In this document: positions 1-10,959 of the stretch, piece by piece
How the letters are laid out: every line of letters starts with the position of its first letter
How positions within the stretch are numbered: position 1 is the stretch's first letter
Assembly: GCA_016946835.1 (NCBI GenBank)
Contig: JACVTC010000014.1
Coordinates: 1,376,001 to 1,440,000, forward strand
DNA: 64,000 nucleotides
From: Neocallimastix lanati (nom. inval.)
Lineage: Eukaryota > Neocallimastigomycota > Neocallimastigomycetes > Neocallimastigales > Neocallimastigaceae
Direction of reading: 5' to 3'
Program-made: the position numbers and the translations under genes
Notes under the pieces: generated by a model
What the model saw: only the letters and a program-made list of their open reading frames with translations
What the model was told of the DNA's origin: nothing
The model's database searches: none

Positions 1-3000
1 TTTGGTACCGCAACTACTTTAAATAATCCATCTTCTTCACGTTTTGGCAAATACATTGAATATCAATTTGATAGGACTGGTAAAATTATTGGTGCTAAAT
101 TAGTTCATTATTGTTTAGAAAAGGATCGTGTTTCTAAAGTACCAGAAGATGAACGAAACTTTAATATTTTTTACCATTTTTTAGCAAGTGCTACTTCTAA
201 TGAAAAGAGTAGTCTTGATTTATCAGATCCAAGTGGTTTTGAATATTTATCTCAAAATAATTTATATAAACGTTGTACAAATGATGATAGCTTAGATGGT
301 CGTGAACTTCGTTCTGCATTAAAGGCTTTTGGTATTGGTGTTCGTCAACAAGCTCAAATTTTCCAACTTATTGCAGCTATTCTTCATTTAGGTAATATTG
401 TTTTTGTCGATACTAAGAATGGCCAAGAAACATGTGAAATCAAGAACTATCAATTAGTTGAATTTATTGCCGAATTATTGGGTGTTACAGCAGAAGCTTT
501 AGAAAATGTTTTAACTTACCAAACAAAATGTATTCGTAAAGATGTTTTCACTGAATATTTAGATGCTGCTTCTGCTTCAAGACAAAGAGATAATCTTGCA
601 AATACTCTTTATTCTCTTATCTTTAATTGGATTATTGAAAAAATTAATTCAAAATTATGTCGTGATGATGAATCAGATAACTTTATTGGTGTTGTTGATC
701 TCTTCGGTTTCCAAAACTTAAAGAATAATCAATTTGATCAATTCTTATCTAATTATTCTGCTGAAAAGCTTCAATTCTTTACAAATAAATGTTTCTTTGA
801 TATTCCAGTTTTTAAATATCAAGAAGAAGGAATAAACATTGATACTCCACCATACACAAATAATACTAGTACTGTTAAATTATTAGATGGCATTGTTTCG
901 TAAGTTTATTATACCATTCTTTTTATTCCTAATAATAATATTATTTTAATGATAATAAATTCCAAACCTTTTTTTATAAAAATAATATTATTGAAATTTA
1001 TTTTAGTTTAATTTTTTTTTTTTTTTTGGAAATATTATTATTTGTAGATTTATTAATTATTATATGTTTTATTTCTTTTTTTATTGAAAATATTTATTTA
1101 TTTGTTTTTACATGCTTATTTATTTATTTATTAATTATTTTATTTTTATTTTTAATTTTTTTTAATTGAAAATAATATTTTTTTTTCAAAGAACTATGGA
1201 GGCTGAAGGTAATCAGAAAGATTGTTCTAATGTATCATTAAGAGAAAGATTAAATAAGGAATTTTTATCCAATTATGAATATACTAGATTAAATAGTGGT
1301 TTTGGAATTCGTCATTTCAATACTCAAGTTTCATATGATTTATCACAATTTGTTGAAAAGAATAATGATTGTATACAAACTGATATTATTACATTAGTTA
1401 GAGGTGGCCCTAAAACTAAGGCTAGTACAAATATTTTCTTAAGATCTTTATTCTCTGAAAAGGCTGTTTCTGTTACACGTCATCCTACTCAATATAATAC
1501 AATTGTTAGAGCTAATACTAACTTACCAAGACGTATGCCCTCAGTAAAACATGCTACTGGTGAATTAATTAAAAATAGAGAAAATAGTAATAAGGATTGT
1601 TGTACTGTTGCTAATCAATTTAACAAATCTTTAACTACCTTAAATGAATCCTTATTTAATACTCAATCATGGTTCGTTTTCTGTATTTCTCCTAATCATG
1701 ACTTTGTTAGTGATCAGTTTGATTCTAAGTTAGTTTTTAAACAATTAAGAAATTTCAATATTCCTAATATTGCTCAATTGAGATCTGAAAATAATGAAGT
1801 TAAAAGTTATCCAATGGATGATTTCTGTTCTCTTTATAATGATTTAATGAGAGAAACTAATATTAATACAGATGATCCAAGACATGCTTGCAAGGAATTA
1901 GCTCATGTCTTTGGATTTGAACCAAGAGATATTAATATTGGTAGAAACCAAGTTTTCTTATCTGAATATGCTTGGAGATTCTTAGAAGACGCTAGACTTG
2001 AAGGTGGAAATATTATTGAAGAAGATTCTAATATGGATGAAACTTATGAAGAAGAAGATGGTGAGTCCGTTATGGAATCCGAATATGAAATGTCTAATGC
2101 TGCTCGTGAGATTGAAGAAGAAGAACAAATGGCTGAAGATGAAGAAGCTAAAAAACCAGTGATGAAAATGAAGAAGCCAATTGTTCCATCAAAGGAAATG
2201 ACTAAAGGAAGAAAATGGTGGCTTTGCTGTACATATGCCTCAACATGGTGCTACTGTCCATTCTGTTTATCTACTTGTGGTAAGATGAAGAGAAAGGATG
2301 TCCAAATTGCTTGGCGTGAGAAGGTTACTATTAATATTATCATTTTATTCCTTTGTGTCCTTATTCTTTTCTATATTATTGGTCTTGGTCGTTTAATTTG
2401 TCCATCTGTTAAGGAATGGGGTTATGGACAATTGTATGATATGAAATATAAGGGTAAGGATATGCGTGTTTCTGCTTATGGTAAAGTTTACAAGTTTGGT
2501 GATTTATATGATGTTTACGCCAAGAACAGTAACAAATTCTATGAAACTAAGAAGGGTAAGGATGTTTCTTTCATTTTCAGAACTTACAGTGATTCTGAAA
2601 TGTGGAACTACATGTGTCCAGGTTTCTCTCAACCAATTGGTAACTTTGATAATTTATCTTACGGTCGTAGAAATCATGAAGATGAAGATGTTTTAATTGA
2701 AAATATTTACAGTGATCAAAAGAAATGGAATGCCGCTATGAAGAAATTCTTCAGGAATAACCAAGTTGGTGAACTTACCATTGCTAATTCTCCAGAAAAG
2801 ATTAAACAAATGTTAACAGAATGGGGTTACGCTGGTGATGATCCATTTTATGTTGTTATTTATGATCGTATTTATGATTTAACTGGTTATATTGGTGATG
2901 AATATGGTACAAGTGGACTTAGTGAAGATCAACAATTCTTAATTCCTGAACAAAAGACAATTTTCAAGGAACATAAGGGTGAAGATATGTCAAAAATCTT

Positions 3001-5167
3001 CGATAATTATAAGGCTAAATTAGGTCAGGATAAATGGGCTAAAACTATAAAATGTATGGATAATCTCTTCTTTATTAGTACTGTTGATCACAGAAATGAT
3101 TTCAAATGCCAAATTACAAATTATATGATGTTGGCTGCCTCCATGATTATTGCTGCTGTTCTTTTAGTTAAGTTCTTGGCTGCTCTTCAATTCGGATCTA
3201 AACGTCAACCAGAAGAACATGATAAATTTGTTATTTGTCAAGTTCCATGTTATACTGAAGGTGAGGAATCATTGGCAAAGACTATTGATAGTTTGGCTTA
3301 CTTGGAATATGATGATAAGAGAAAACTTATCTTTATTATTTCTGATGGTATGATTATTGGTAGTGGTAACGATAGACCAACTCCAAGAATTGTATTAGAT
3401 CATATGGGTATTGATCCAGAAATTGATCCAGAAGCTTTATGGTATGATTCTATTGGTACAGGTACTAATCAAGTTAATATGGCTAAAGTTTATTCTGGTT
3501 TATATGAATATGAAGGTCATCCAGTTCCATTTATTGTTGTTGTTAAAGTCGGTACTTATCGTGAAACTTCTCGTCCAGGTAATCGTGGTAAGCGTGATTC
3601 TCAAATGATTTTAATGCGTTACTTACACAATGTTCATCATAACTATCCAATGACTCCACTTGAACTTGAATTATATCATCAAATGAAGAATGTTATCGGT
3701 GTTGATCCATCTTTCTATGAATATATTCTTATGGTTGATGCTGATACAGAAGTTATGCAAGATTCTTTAAATATGTTAATTTCATCTATGGTTCGTGATT
3801 CTAAGATTATGGGTATTTGTGGTGAAACTAGATTAGCCAATGAAAAGGAAAGTTGGGTTACTATGATTCAAGTTTATGAATACTTCATTTCTCACCATTT
3901 GAGTAAGGCATTTGAAAGTTTATTCGGTAGTGTTACTTGTTTACCAGGTTGTTTCTGTATGTATCGTATTCGTACACCAGTTAAAGGTACACCAGTTTTA
4001 ATTACTAAAGGTATTATTGAGGATTATTCTGAATGTATTGTTGATACTTTACATAAGAAGAACCTTTTAAGTTTAGGTGAAGATCGTTACTTAACCACTT
4101 TAATGTTGAAACATTTCCCACAACTTAAGATTACTTTCACTAGAGATGCTAGATGTTTAACCAATGCTCCGGAAACTTGGAGAGTTTTACTTTCTCAACG
4201 TCGTCGTTGGATTAATTCTACTGTCCACAATTTAATTGAACTTTTATTCTTGAATGATCTTTGTGGTTTCTTATGTTTCTCTATGCGTACCGTCGTATTC
4301 CTTGATTTATTCTCTACTATGGTTCAACCAGCTATGATTCTTTATTTATTCTATCTTATTTATTGTATTATTTTCCCATCTGAAGATTCTATCTTCCCAT
4401 GGGTTTCTCTTATTATGTTAGCTTTCACTTATGGTTTACAAATTATTATTTTCATTCTTAGAGGTGCCTTCCAACACATTGGTTGGATTGTTATTTACAT
4501 TTTTGCCATGCCAATCTTTGGTATGTTTATTCCAATCTATTCCTACTGGCATTTCGATGATTTCTCATGGGGTAATACTCGTCGTATTTTAGGAGAAAAG
4601 GGAAAGGTTAAGCTTGTTGGTGAAGATGAATCTGAAGAATTAATTGAAGATATTCCAAAGAAGAGATGGGCTGAATATGAACAAGAATTAATTGAATTAG
4701 CTGAAGAAGAAGGTGGTAGTGAAATAGCTAGTAGTGTTCATTCACATCCACAAGGTTATCAAGATGCTTATAATTATCCATATAGTCAAGTTGGAGGTAT
4801 TGATACTGCTTCTGCATATGGTGCTCCAACATTTGTTCCAAGTGAATATAACTACTCAGTAAATACTCCTGGTTATTATGCTGGTAGCGTAGCACCATCA
4901 GCATATGGTATGAATATGGCGTCTAGAACATTCGATAATAGTGAATATTATACTAATGAAAAGCGTAATAGTTTAGTTAGTAGTGAGGGAAGAGTAACTG
5001 ATAAGGATATTATGATAGAAGTTGAACGTTTCATTCGTACTGCTGATTTAATGACTGTTACAAAGAAGAAGGTACGTCAAGAAGTTTCAAAACGTCTTGG
5101 TATTGATCTTTCTAATAGAAAAGATTTTGTTGATCAATGTATTGAAAATGCACTTAATAATCAATAA
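1..5167 (+). CDS. Chitin synthase with myosin motor domain (class V-like), 5' end outside window
   Basis: Makes chitin from UDP-GlcNAc at the plasma membrane; the myosin-like head of this family is thought to aid delivery to growth sites. Exons are 1..899 (already inside the motor) and 1192..5167, with a GTAAGT donor at 900 and an AAAG acceptor ending at 1191, phase 2; 1624 residues lie in the window. Visible in order: switch I (NPSSSRFG, about nt 25-48), a switch II-like DLFGFQ (about nt 694-711), the motor end (VFLSEYAW), an acidic linker, a TM segment (about nt 2320-2400), a cytochrome b5-like stretch (DPFYVVIYDRIYDLTGYIGDEYG, about nt 2839-2910, of which key residues are the aromatic and acidic ones), a TM segment, the GT2 catalytic domain (DADTE, GEDRYLTT, QRRRW at about nt 4198-4212), C-terminal TM segments ending near WGNTR, a Gly/Tyr/Ser-rich tail and a C-terminal DEK_C-like helical domain (about nt 5005-5160). 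The P-loop exon precedes the window. The paralog at 15778-21844 has the same intron in the same phase. Confidence 0.95.
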
Positions 5168-5646
5168 GCTTTAAAATAATTTAAAAAACAAAACAAAATA
5201 AAGTAAAAAAAAAAAATTTTCATAACTTTTCATATCTTATATATATATATCTATATATATATATCTTTATTTAAAATAATAATAATAATAATAATAATAT
5301 AATTAAAAAAAATCGTTAATTATTAGTCAAAAATATAAAATATAAAATTAAAATATATATAATATATTTATATTATATTTTATTAAATCTTAAAGAAAAG
5401 AAAAGAGAAAAAAAAAAAAAAAAAAGTAGTAAACAATAAGAAAATTAAATTTTTATTAATTTTTAAAATAAATTGTGTAATAAGTAAATTTTTTTTTTAA
5501 AAAAAAAAATTAATCATTAATCATATTAATATCAATTTTTTTATATATAATCAATTTTTTATTATTATAAATATATATATTTTTTAGATAATAATATATT
5601 AATAAATTATTTAATAATAATAATAATCAATAAGTTTTTTTTTATT

Positions 5647-5685
<39 letters not shown>

Positions 5686-5868
5686 AAATTAATAAAATAA
5701 AAATAAAATAAAATAAGTGTTTATGTTTTATTATATATATATATATATTATGGTAAATGGAATAGTGAGAATTTTTATATTGTATTATGTATTTTTTATT
5801 TTTTAAATAGTTATGTACTATTTAAAGGGAATTTACTTTCTCTTTTTTTTTTTATTTTTATTTTATTA

Positions 5869-5902
<34 letters not shown>

Positions 5903-5958
5903 TTTATCTATTTTTTATTATTATTATTTTTTTTATTTTACTTTTTAGGCTTTCTTGA
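5168..5958. other. AT-rich intergenic DNA
   Basis: Almost pure A/T between the first chitin synthase and the first LINE copy, with an (AAT)n run near 5278, a poly-A run near 5655-5683 and another near 5878-5902. I see no coding or RNA gene here. Confidence 0.7.
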
Positions 5959-7640
5959 AATGGATAATACTTCTTTAAATTCAGCAACTATACCTGTTAT
6001 GCGGTGAGGCCTTCGAAGATTCAATTTATTCTTATCTTTATTCATGATCTTCAATCATGGTCTGTTAGTAAACTTTGGGAAATTCTTAGTAAACATATTT
6101 CCAATTGCAATGAAATAGTTCACGGAATTACAAAAAAACACACACCTAATTTGGAAAACTACTTCATTTTAAGGATAAACTATGATAAACCCACTTATTA
6201 TCTAAATATTTTATTTATTCTTACTCGATGCCTTCCTATGTAAAATTAATTGGATCAAAACCGACAAAATTCGAACTTTTAGTTATGTTAAGAAATTCAA
6301 AAATAAATTTTCTTCTTTTGAAACTAAATCAATGGTAAAAGATTTTCTTTACAGTAGCATTTACTTACCGTCTACTTAGTTCTTTAATCTTTGTGTCAGT
6401 TGGAACATTAATGGTTGGAATGCTGAAAAACGTGATGGTATTAGATACTTTAATGAAATTTTTAAACCTTTCTGTATTTGCTTGCAAGAGGTCGGTAATA
6501 GCCAATACGTTAATGTACTTTCAAATAATTACCCATTTCTTTGTCACTATAATACAATTTTACGAAAAGCTGATCCAAATATACCTGGTATGAGAGGTCT
6601 CAGTATAAGTGTACATCATTCTTGTTCATTTTCTCCTGATCCTTTTGAATATAAGTATATCATTTCTTTCAACATTACTTCTTTTTGGAGAATTAAATGC
6701 ACTATTGGTAATACTTATGTTCCTATGGTCACTCATAAGGAAGAAAGAACGAATGGCTTTTCAGAAATTACTAACTGGATAAAGAAACATACTAATATTC
6801 CTTCTATTCTTGTAGGTGACTTTAATATGTCTAAATCCCAATTAAAAAGTTTACTTAATAAATCATCTCATCAGTGGTTCGCTAATAACTTAACTGGTCT
6901 TGATTTCACATGGGCTCGGGATGGTAGATCGTCTTGTATTGATCATGTTTTATTTAATTGTAAAATGAAGGAATACATTAATAAGGTATCCGCTTGTAGT
7001 ACATTCAATGATATTTCTGACCACTTCCCACTTATCCTTTCCTGTAAGAAAGATGACTCAGAAGGTTTTCGTGCTCCTACTCCATCTAGAAGATTCAAGT
7101 GGTCCCAACACATGTGTAATGAAAAGCATAATGAAATATTCTCAAGTAACTACTTCTCAATTCTTCTTAGTGAATTTGATGATAATGAAGAATTAAGTTC
7201 TAATGAAATGGTCAATAAATTTATAGAAACAGCTAATAAAGTTGGTGATAAAGTTCATGCTAGAGTTCCTTGTGATCTTAAAGGCTCAGCTTTCCACTGC
7301 CCTTATTATATCAAGAAACTTTCTCATGAAAAGCATGTTGCATTTTATGAAATCAAAAAATTTTCTTTAGGTCCTAATCTTGAAAACCTTGATGATTTTT
7401 TAAATTTGCTTCGTGAGTATAAAAATATATTTGGTAAAGTCAGGTCAATTGAGTTTTCTATTAAATTAAAACAATTTCATCAGTCGATAGAATCTGTATG
7501 TAATGATTTTCGTAACAAAAATGCTAGGAGTGCTTGGTTAAAATTAAGGAAGCTATCTCACCCTATGTACTCTAATTCTATTTCATCAAGCGTTTTAAGG
7601 GAAAGCAGGGTAACTTTTTACATATCATTACATAAATATT
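5959..7640 (+). mobile_element. Non-LTR retrotransposon copy 1, endonuclease half of ORF2 (decayed)
   Basis: Encodes an APE-type (exonuclease-endonuclease-phosphatase fold) endonuclease, the enzyme that nicks target DNA for LINE retrotransposition. Motifs read in order in frame 2: NINGWN with an Asn near 6404, LQEVG near 6480, GDFNMS near 6820, CIDHVLFN near 6940 and SDHFPL near 7017, which is the full set expected for this fold. Upstream, 6004-6240 encodes a short conserved block (FIHDLQSWS) that reappears at about 11015 in copy 2. A frameshift near 6241 (frame 1 to frame 2) and a stop near 6378 break the frame, so the copy is dead. The ORF then runs through a linker to 7640 and stops before any reverse transcriptase. 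The RT part resumes at about 8685, after an unrelated minus-strand pseudogene. Confidence 0.88.
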
Positions 7641-7724
7641 AGCAAATAAAAAATATATAAATGTATATAGTATATAACTATATAATAATTATAATATAAA
7701 ATATATATATAGATATTTTTAAGC

Positions 7725-8680
7725 TTAATACTCTAACATATTGTAATTTAATACAAGACGATGTAGTACATCTTTTCTATTAAACGACTTTCCACAACTC
7801 TTACAATAGAATTTTTCACCTTTATGAATTGATACAATGTGTCTACTCAATACAGAGGAACTGAAAAAGCATTCATTACATAATTTACAACAAAATTCTT
7901 TGCTTCTATTTGAATCGTGAATTCTTATGTGTTCCTTTAAATTAGATTCTCTGTTAAATTTCTTTTGAAATGATTCATATGGACAAATACTAAACTTTCT
8001 TGGCTTTCTTGGATGATCCTTTCCACGTTTTAATTTTGACAACTTCTGAAGTTCAATAACATCTTCCTGAACAACTTTTCTTTAGATTAACTTGAACAAC
8101 CATCTCCATCACTATTTTCTGAACCTAATGAATTATTTCCCCCAAAGAGTGTTGAAGCATTAGCAATTAATTCATCACTTAAACCATCAATTGAAATATC
8201 TTCATTATTTAACAATGAAGCATTTTTTGGTGCAAAAGCAAATGGTGATTGTTGTACAGGAACAGTTGCATTTTGAACTATTGATGATACATTAAGAGAA
8301 TTGATTGGGTTAATGACAGAATTAGATATTGAACTTTCGGTAATACTATTTAAAATTTCATCTATTCCTGTAACAGAACTATTCCTTTTATTAACTATAT
8401 CAATGGAGGAAGAAGACGAAGCTTGTACTTGATTTTTAATTTCTTCAATTGATCCTGAAGTGTCAGAAATAACCGCAACTGGGGTCTTGAAAGGATTAAG
8501 TTCATTTTGAGCAATTACAGAAGGATCTAAGAAAATATTACTAAGAACAGAAGTCGAATTGATATCATTTGCTTTTTCAAAGGTTATAGATGAAATAAAT
8601 GGTGTAGATTGAATAAATTAGCAACGATATCTTCTGGCTTTTCAAATGGAGTAGATTAAATAAATGGTGTAATTTCCTAT
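7725..8680 (-). pseudogene. C2H2 zinc-finger transcription factor pseudogene
   Basis: On the minus strand, about 8610 down to 8088 reads as a Ser/Asn-rich acidic region typical of fungal transcription factor N-termini (DISIDGLSDELIANASTLFG). It ends at an in-frame TAA (complement of 8088-8090). The zinc-finger part continues in another frame from about 8078 to 7725. Finger 1 has kept its His pair but the second Cys position is Phe (CPYESFQKKF). Finger 2 is intact (CKLC...RHIVSIH). Finger 3 has its Cys pair but lacks the expected His spacing and ends in a stop. Further upstream, 8615-8675 repeats a roughly 35-bp unit and carries stops. The two damaged fingers, the frameshift and the stop, with no room for a splice, make this a pseudogene. 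It sits exactly between the endonuclease and RT halves of a LINE. Confidence 0.75.
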
Positions 8681-8684
8681 TAAA

Positions 8685-9877
8685 AGGGGTGTTCGTTAAG
8701 GTTGTCCATTATCTCCAATCTTATTCAATTTATTCATCAATGATATACTAAATAAATGTGAAAAGTATGGTGTTAGTATTGGAAGAAAAAAAGTGTTGTG
8801 GTGGACTTTTTGCTGATGATGTTGATCTCATTGCTCCGAGTCCAAAAAATTTAGAAAAATTATTAAAAAAGATACATAAATGAGCTAATTTAAATGTAAT
8901 GACTTTTGGTTTTGAAAAATGTGCAATTATGGTTATAAAACCAATGAACTTCCAATCTCCTCCAAATTATAGTGACTCAACCTTCAATTTAGGAATGAAT
9001 TCTATTCCTAAAGTTTCTAGTTATATTTATATTTATCTAGGTATTCCTTTTTCAGATGATCTCTTATTAGAAACACATTTTATCTCACATGCATTTTAAA
9101 GTTAGAAAATCTCTTCTTTCATTTACACGTTTCTTTTCAAATAAACTTATTCCTATTGTATATAAGAAAAAAGTTCTTCAATCCTTTGTTATTAGTAAAG
9201 CTATTTATTATTCTTCTCTTCTTGGTTCAAACAAATCTAGAACGGCTAGAATTCAAACATTAATTGATACAGGTCTATTTTGGTGTATTGGTTCCTTCTC
9301 TAAAAATAATAATACAAATTCAGAAAACAATGACTATCTTAGACATAATTCTACTATGAGTACTTATGCTTTATCTCGAGATCTATACATCCCTCCTACT
9401 GCTTGTATCTGTGAAGCCTTACAAGTTAAATCTTTTGCAAAATAGAGTAAATCTAACTGTATTATAAAGGATCTTATTAAATCTATTCCCAAAAATGCCT
9501 TATTTTTCCTGGACTAAAGAATCTAGAACACTGAACAAAAAAAATTAAAAAATATAAATGTGTAAAATATGACAATATTATAGAACATTACTGGAAATCA
9601 GTTTCCAAATTTCAAGGTATTTAAAGGTCAAAATTACGATAGTAACAAGTTTTCAAATAATAAAGTAATAATAATGTTTAGCTTAAAATATCCCCAATTC
9701 AACTTAGGGTTTTCGTGGATTATATGTTTACGCTGTGGTTATAAATACAATACTACTATTTCTATTAGAATGGGTAGATTTTCAGAAGTTTGTCCCAAGA
9801 CTTGCCCTGTCAATCTTTTGAGCATTGGATTTTTAAATGCGATGTTCTTGCATATTTTAGATGAAATGTGCGATTGA
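8685..9877 (+). mobile_element. Non-LTR retrotransposon copy 1, C-terminal reverse transcriptase part (decayed)
   Basis: Begins abruptly at RT motif B (GCPLSPILFNLFINDI, about 8700-8747), preceded by a TAA where the family normally has a Gln codon (VR*GCPLSP). The catalytic motif follows as FADDVDLIA (about 8809-8835). Then come the thumb-like region conserved with copies 2 and 3 (YLGIPF near 9036; FSRFFSNK-type helix near 9125) and, at 9674-9877, a Cys-rich end (CLRCGYKY and CPKTCPV) resembling the zinc-knuckle tail of LINE ORF2 proteins. Stops at 8881 and elsewhere and at least two frameshifts show decay. RT motifs before B, including motif A (FLDLKKAYDSV in copy 2), are missing, which fits replacement or deletion at the site of the zinc-finger pseudogene. 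Confidence 0.85.
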
Positions 9878-9914
9878 TAAAGTAAGAAGTTTTTAAAAAA
9901 TGGAAAAACTCGAA

Positions 9915-10600
9915 TTGTATTATCTCTGTTAATAATAGTAGTGAAAATAGGAAAATTAATGTTAGTGATAGTGAAAATAATAGTATCGTTACTAATAATG
10001 TACTAAATAGATCATTTGGTGAAAATTTTGTTAATATTAGTAATTTTTTGAAAATATTTATGTGATGTGGTATCGATTATATAACTTTCTTTTGGCGGAA
10101 GAGATGCAAATATTATTGATTTAGATTTTAAAAATGAATGAGATATTTTATTTAATATTCAAATCATTTCTGGTGATTAATCTAAAACGCTATTTTTGGT
10201 GTGATCTTAATCTCTCTTTACAGAAATTTTGCTTAGTTTTAGTACTCGACAATGGTTTGCGAGATTCCGACGATATAAGCGAAAATTAACCAGGTGTTTC
10301 AACGCTGAAATTGACTAAGACAGGACAACAGGGGCCAATGCCTCTGAATAAAAAGACCATAATCTCTTTCAGATTGTCAATTCAAACTTTAATCTAGAAT
10401 AAGAATTCCTTTAAATAGAAATATTATAATCTGGAGGTGAGGTTCGTTGTTGATTTTTTTTTTTAAAAAAAAATTTTTTATTACGTTCAAATTGGACAAA
10501 TAATATTTATTTATTTATTAATTTTGTGTTTTTTTTTAAAAAAAGCATTCATATAATTAATAAATGAATAAATACATAAATAGTTCGCAGTAATTGCTGG
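9915..10600 (+). mobile_element. Non-LTR retrotransposon copy 2, ORF1-like region and spacer (decayed)
   Basis: Closely matches 29405-30115, and its ends match 28785-29370. Shared landmarks are the run around 10316-10340 (GACAGGACAACAGGGGCC), the block around 10365-10440 ending GGAGGTGAGG, and a spacer with ACAAATAATATTTATT near 10494. Translating both copies side by side gives the same broken peptide (SENNSIVTN, IISGD, ALFTEI), so this was probably coding. It stands immediately upstream of an ORF2 in copies 2 and 3, which suggests the element's ORF1. No domain is recognisable. Several in-frame stops and indels are present. Confidence 0.65.
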
Positions 10601-10959
10601 TTTAAAATATATATATACTGTTTTATAAAAAATGATTTATTTTTATTAATATTTTCATTTCTTCACCAATAATTATATGATAAACTATTTTTAGATATCA
10701 ATATCATAAAAAATTAAAATTCAATTTTTTATAAAATTTTTACAATTAAAACTATTCACTAACAATTCAATTTTATTTTTTTTTTTTTTTCATTAAGTTC
10801 CAAATTCTAGTGAAATAAATGAAATATATATATATATATAATATCTCAAACGAAAAGATCACAGCAAAGAATTCATTTTATTTTTTATTTTTTTCTTTCA
10901 TTTACTAATTTTTGTTATTTTATTTTTATATATTTTTATTAATAGAGCTTAGTTTTTAT

